The notes beneath the pieces are model-generated. The model had not been told where the DNA came from and searched no databases. It saw nothing but the letters and a program-made list of their open reading frames with translations. A program made the position numbers and the translations under genes. This document shows positions 50,628 through 52,124 of a DNA stretch of 52,124 bases, piece after piece (position 1 is the first letter of the stretch; each line of letters opens with the position of its first letter). The stretch spans positions 1 to 52,124 of the forward strand of contig CASEPS010000007.1 in the NCBI GenBank assembly GCA_949289855.1, in the 5' to 3' direction. This DNA comes from an uncultured Erysipelotrichaceae bacterium. Lineage in GTDB: Bacteria; Bacillota_I; Bacilli_A; Erysipelotrichales; Erysipelotrichaceae.

Positions 50628-51174
50628 TTTTATTTTCCTCCTGAATAAGCTCTTTCAACGTTTTTCCCTGTGCAATCGCACATGCATACTTTTCTGTGCA
50701 ATTCTGATATGCCATAAAAACCCGCTTTGTTTCTTCTACATTGCCATACACTTTCCAAAGTCCTGAGAAAAGACATTTCTTCTTCTCCATAAATCCGATG
50801 ACATCGCATAAGGGATACCCAAGAAACAAACCGATTTCATGGGGAAAGTTATCTTCAGAAAGTCGTTCCAGCAATCTGGAAAGACATTTCTCTACACTGC
50901 CTGTATCATAGCCTAACAATTCAAGCAGGTTACTTGCCTCGTGGCAGGATAAATCCCTTTCCAGCATTGCCCTGCGGTAAATGTAAATTCTTGCGGCTGA
51001 CCGGGTGTAGCCAAGCACAGATGCGTGCATACCACCATGCACAAGAATCGCATTCAGTTCATCAATCTCCTGCATCAGGGATTGCCTACTATTATATTCA
51101 CTCGTAAAAAGACTTCCTGTTTTAATGCCCGAAAGTGTCGGCGCACAATATCTGACGATCGTTTCTTCTGACAT
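50620..51174 (-). CDS. DUF3793 protein, flavodoxin-associated
   Basis: 184 residues. The start VRYCAPTLSGIKTGSLFTSE and the later GLFLGYPLCDVIGFMEKK and GLWKVYGNVEETKRVF are the three DUF3793 signatures (cores APTLSGIKTGSLF, FLGYPLCDV, WKVYGN). The family clusters with flavodoxin and Feo genes, but its function is unknown. No clear ribosome site precedes the ATG. TTAACA-N18-TAACAA with the dyad in the spacer would start transcription at the ATG. Confidence 0.85.
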   Translation of the reverse strand: MSEETIVRYCAPTLSGIKTGSLFTSEYNSRQSLMQEIDELNAILVHGGMHASVLGYTRSAARIYIYRRAMLERDLSCHEASNLLELLGYDTGSVEKCLSRLLERLSEDNFPHEIGLFLGYPLCDVIGFMEKKKCLFSGLWKVYGNVEETKRVFMAYQNCTEKYACAIAQGKTLKELIQEENKNE

Positions 51175-51179
51175 ATTCT

Positions 51180-51209
51180 TTGTTAGTCGCGTCTAACTCA
51201 TTGTGTTAA
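51180..51209 (-). promoter_or_regulatory. DUF3793-flavodoxin promoter region with dyad box
   Basis: The dyad GTTAG-N6-CTAAC (51182-51197) lies 7 bases before the ATG at 51174. It sits between a possible -35 TTAACA (51209-51204) and -10 TAACAA (51185-51180, weak). The arms match those of the sRNA dyad at 48244. A metal-dependent repressor is the likely binder. Confidence 0.5.
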
Positions 51210-51212
51210 GAG

Positions 51213-51232
51213 AAGCAGCCATGAGGCTGCCT
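51213..51232 (-). terminator. Weak terminator of the feo operon
   Basis: Minus strand AGGCAGCC/GGCTGCTT (one G-U) with loop TCAT directly after the HMA gene stop, followed by CTCTT rather than a full T-run. Confidence 0.55.
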
Positions 51233-51234
51233 CA

Positions 51235-51609
51235 TCATTTTCTGATCCAGTCTGTATGTAATACTACATACGGACCAATTTTATTGATGGCGTTTTCCAA
51301 TTCAGATTCATTCACTTTCTCTTTGAGAAGTACTTTTACAACTCCTGTGGAATGATCTGCCTCTGCAAAAACACCATTGAGCTGATTGAGTGCATTGGAT
51401 ACTCTGGTTTCACATCCTTCGCACATCATGCCATCTACCGTAAGTTCAATTTCATAGAGATAATGGCTGCGGTCAGGATCAGACGGCCTGATCCGTCTGA
51501 TCTTTTCACCACCACCTCCACAACATCCTGTTGCGGCTCTTTTGACAGTTGAGCGTATGCCGATAAATACAACGATCACAAGGATGGCAAGGATGACTGC
51601 AGTACCCAT
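51235..51609 (-). CDS. FeoB-associated Cys-rich membrane protein fused to an HMA domain
   Basis: 124 residues. One N-terminal membrane helix (about 3-18) is followed by ATGCCGGGGEK, the Cys/Gly motif of FeoB-associated proteins, and a heavy-metal-associated domain (about 45-118) with the metal motif MMCEGCETRV (CxxC). It may pass Fe(II) or another metal to or from FeoB. GAGG precedes the ATG, which shares one base with the feoB stop (TGATG). The fusion of both parts is unusual. Confidence 0.82.
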   Translation of the reverse strand: MGTAVILAILVIVVFIGIRSTVKRAATGCCGGGGEKIRRIRPSDPDRSHYLYEIELTVDGMMCEGCETRVSNALNQLNGVFAEADHSTGVVKVLLKEKVNESELENAINKIGPYVVLHTDWIRK

Positions 51610-52124
51610 CACTTTGCCTCAGCTGTGACCAGTTTGTCCGCTTCGTGATATGGACGCACAAGCATATAGATGATACCCACAACAAGGGCAATCGCAACAA
51701 TAGTCCATAAATTAAATGTTCCATAGACCACAAGATTGCCGATATTGTAAATAATCAGAGCCACAACATATGCCCATCCGCACTGATAGCCAATCGCAAA
51801 CCATGTCCACTTGGCATTGTTCATTTCCCTGCGGATCGCACCAATTGCCGCAAAGCAAGGCGCACAGAGAAGGTTGAAGGCAAGGAAGGAATAACCAGCA
51901 AGGTAGCTTCCACCAAATGCGGCATTCAGCATATTGAAGATCTGCCAACCATTTTCTGCAACTTCACCAGCACCATATAGGACACCCATTGTAGCGACAA
52001 CATTCTCCTTGGCAATCAGTCCTGTGACAGTTGCCATTGTCGGCTGCCACTCACCCCAGCCAAGTGGAATGAAGATCCATTTGAAAGTATTGCCAATCAC
52101 AGCCAGGATGGAGTCACTCTGTTC
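51609..52124 (-). CDS. feoB: Ferrous iron transporter FeoB, C-terminal part (gene runs off the window)
   Basis: Only the last 171 residues are present, and the reading frame stays open to the window edge. FIPLGWGEWQPTMATVTGLIAKENVVATMGVLYG is the FeoB gate/C-terminal signature (core LTGLIAKENVV-like VTGLIAKENVVATMG), with further membrane helices (AFNLLCAPCFAAIGAI, GWAYVVALIIYNIG). The Cys in LLCAPC is conserved in FeoB. It imports Fe(II) under anaerobic conditions. The G-domain and FeoA lie outside. Confidence 0.95.
   Translation of the reverse strand, partial: EQSDSILAVIGNTFKWIFIPLGWGEWQPTMATVTGLIAKENVVATMGVLYGAGEVAENGWQIFNMLNAAFGGSYLAGYSFLAFNLLCAPCFAAIGAIRREMNNAKWTWFAIGYQCGWAYVVALIIYNIGNLVVYGTFNLWTIVAIALVVGIIYMLVRPYHEADKLVTAEAK

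Overview
The window looks like the chromosome of a low-GC Gram-positive anaerobe (Bacillota), most likely Erysipelotrichia or a close relative. The grounds are near-universal AGGAGG-type ribosome sites, a ParE/ParC pair beside plsY, a Bacillus-like yqeG-yqeH-yhbY-yqeK-rsfS cluster, butyrate kinase, FeoB with a Cys-rich FeoB-associated protein, an ISL3-type IS and a sortase-like surface protein. The taxon is inferred from gene content and is not proven.

Layout. 1-10500 (minus): an ABC exporter followed by a tightly overlapping nine-gene operon, parE-parC-yqeG-yqeH-yhbY-yqeK-rsfS-dnaD-nth, ending in a good terminator. 10600-12010 (plus): plsY and an esterase. 12058-21074 (minus): a proline-rich wall-anchored protein, a YhhN membrane protein, then aminopeptidase/HflX/acetyltransferase/amidohydrolase and a GNAT-pyrophosphatase-like fusion with SseB. 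21161-23370: rhomboid protease and HtrA. 23373-25164: a complete ISL3-family IS with a perfect 8-bp target duplication, inserted in the U-tract of the htrA terminator. 25171-28437 (minus): a three-gene flavoprotein set (GlpA-like, pyridine-nucleotide oxidoreductase, DUF1667). 28667: tRNA-Ser(GGA). 28956-33881: a GntR/membrane protein pair divergent from an acyltransferase/DUF6320/NOTUM-like hydrolase operon. 34086-36937 (minus): nucleosidase, SPL-like radical SAM, SDR and a small membrane protein, all translationally coupled. 36970-41006: a probable signalling/export island with a frameshifted small gene, a LytTR regulator, an XRE membrane regulator, a small secreted protein and an ABC exporter broken by two single-base frameshifts. 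41072-43166: butyrate kinase and a PfkB kinase. 43235-44980: an S24 repressor divergent from a small conserved protein and an MmcB-like nuclease, with paired operators. 44997-46807: tandem ROK kinases. 46874-48200: a DnaG-like CHC2/TOPRIM protein whose start lies in 20-bp tandem repeats. 48208-48378: an orphan promoter and terminator that define a candidate small RNA. 48412-52124 (minus): a MurJ/SpoVB-type flippase, flavodoxin, DUF3793 and the end of a feoB operon.

The most interesting signal is the sRNA candidate at about 48243-48378. Its first bases form a 16-bp dyad (GTTAGT-N4-ACTAAC) that closely resembles a dyad (GTTAG-N6-CTAAC) just upstream of the DUF3793-flavodoxin genes beside feoB. 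This suggests an iron-responsive sRNA under the same metal regulator. Also notable are several genes whose -10 box lies 5-7 bases before the ATG with no Shine-Dalgarno (candidate leaderless mRNAs), the YqeK protein with a shrunken NadD-like N-terminus, and the SPL-like radical SAM/nucleosidase/SDR operon.
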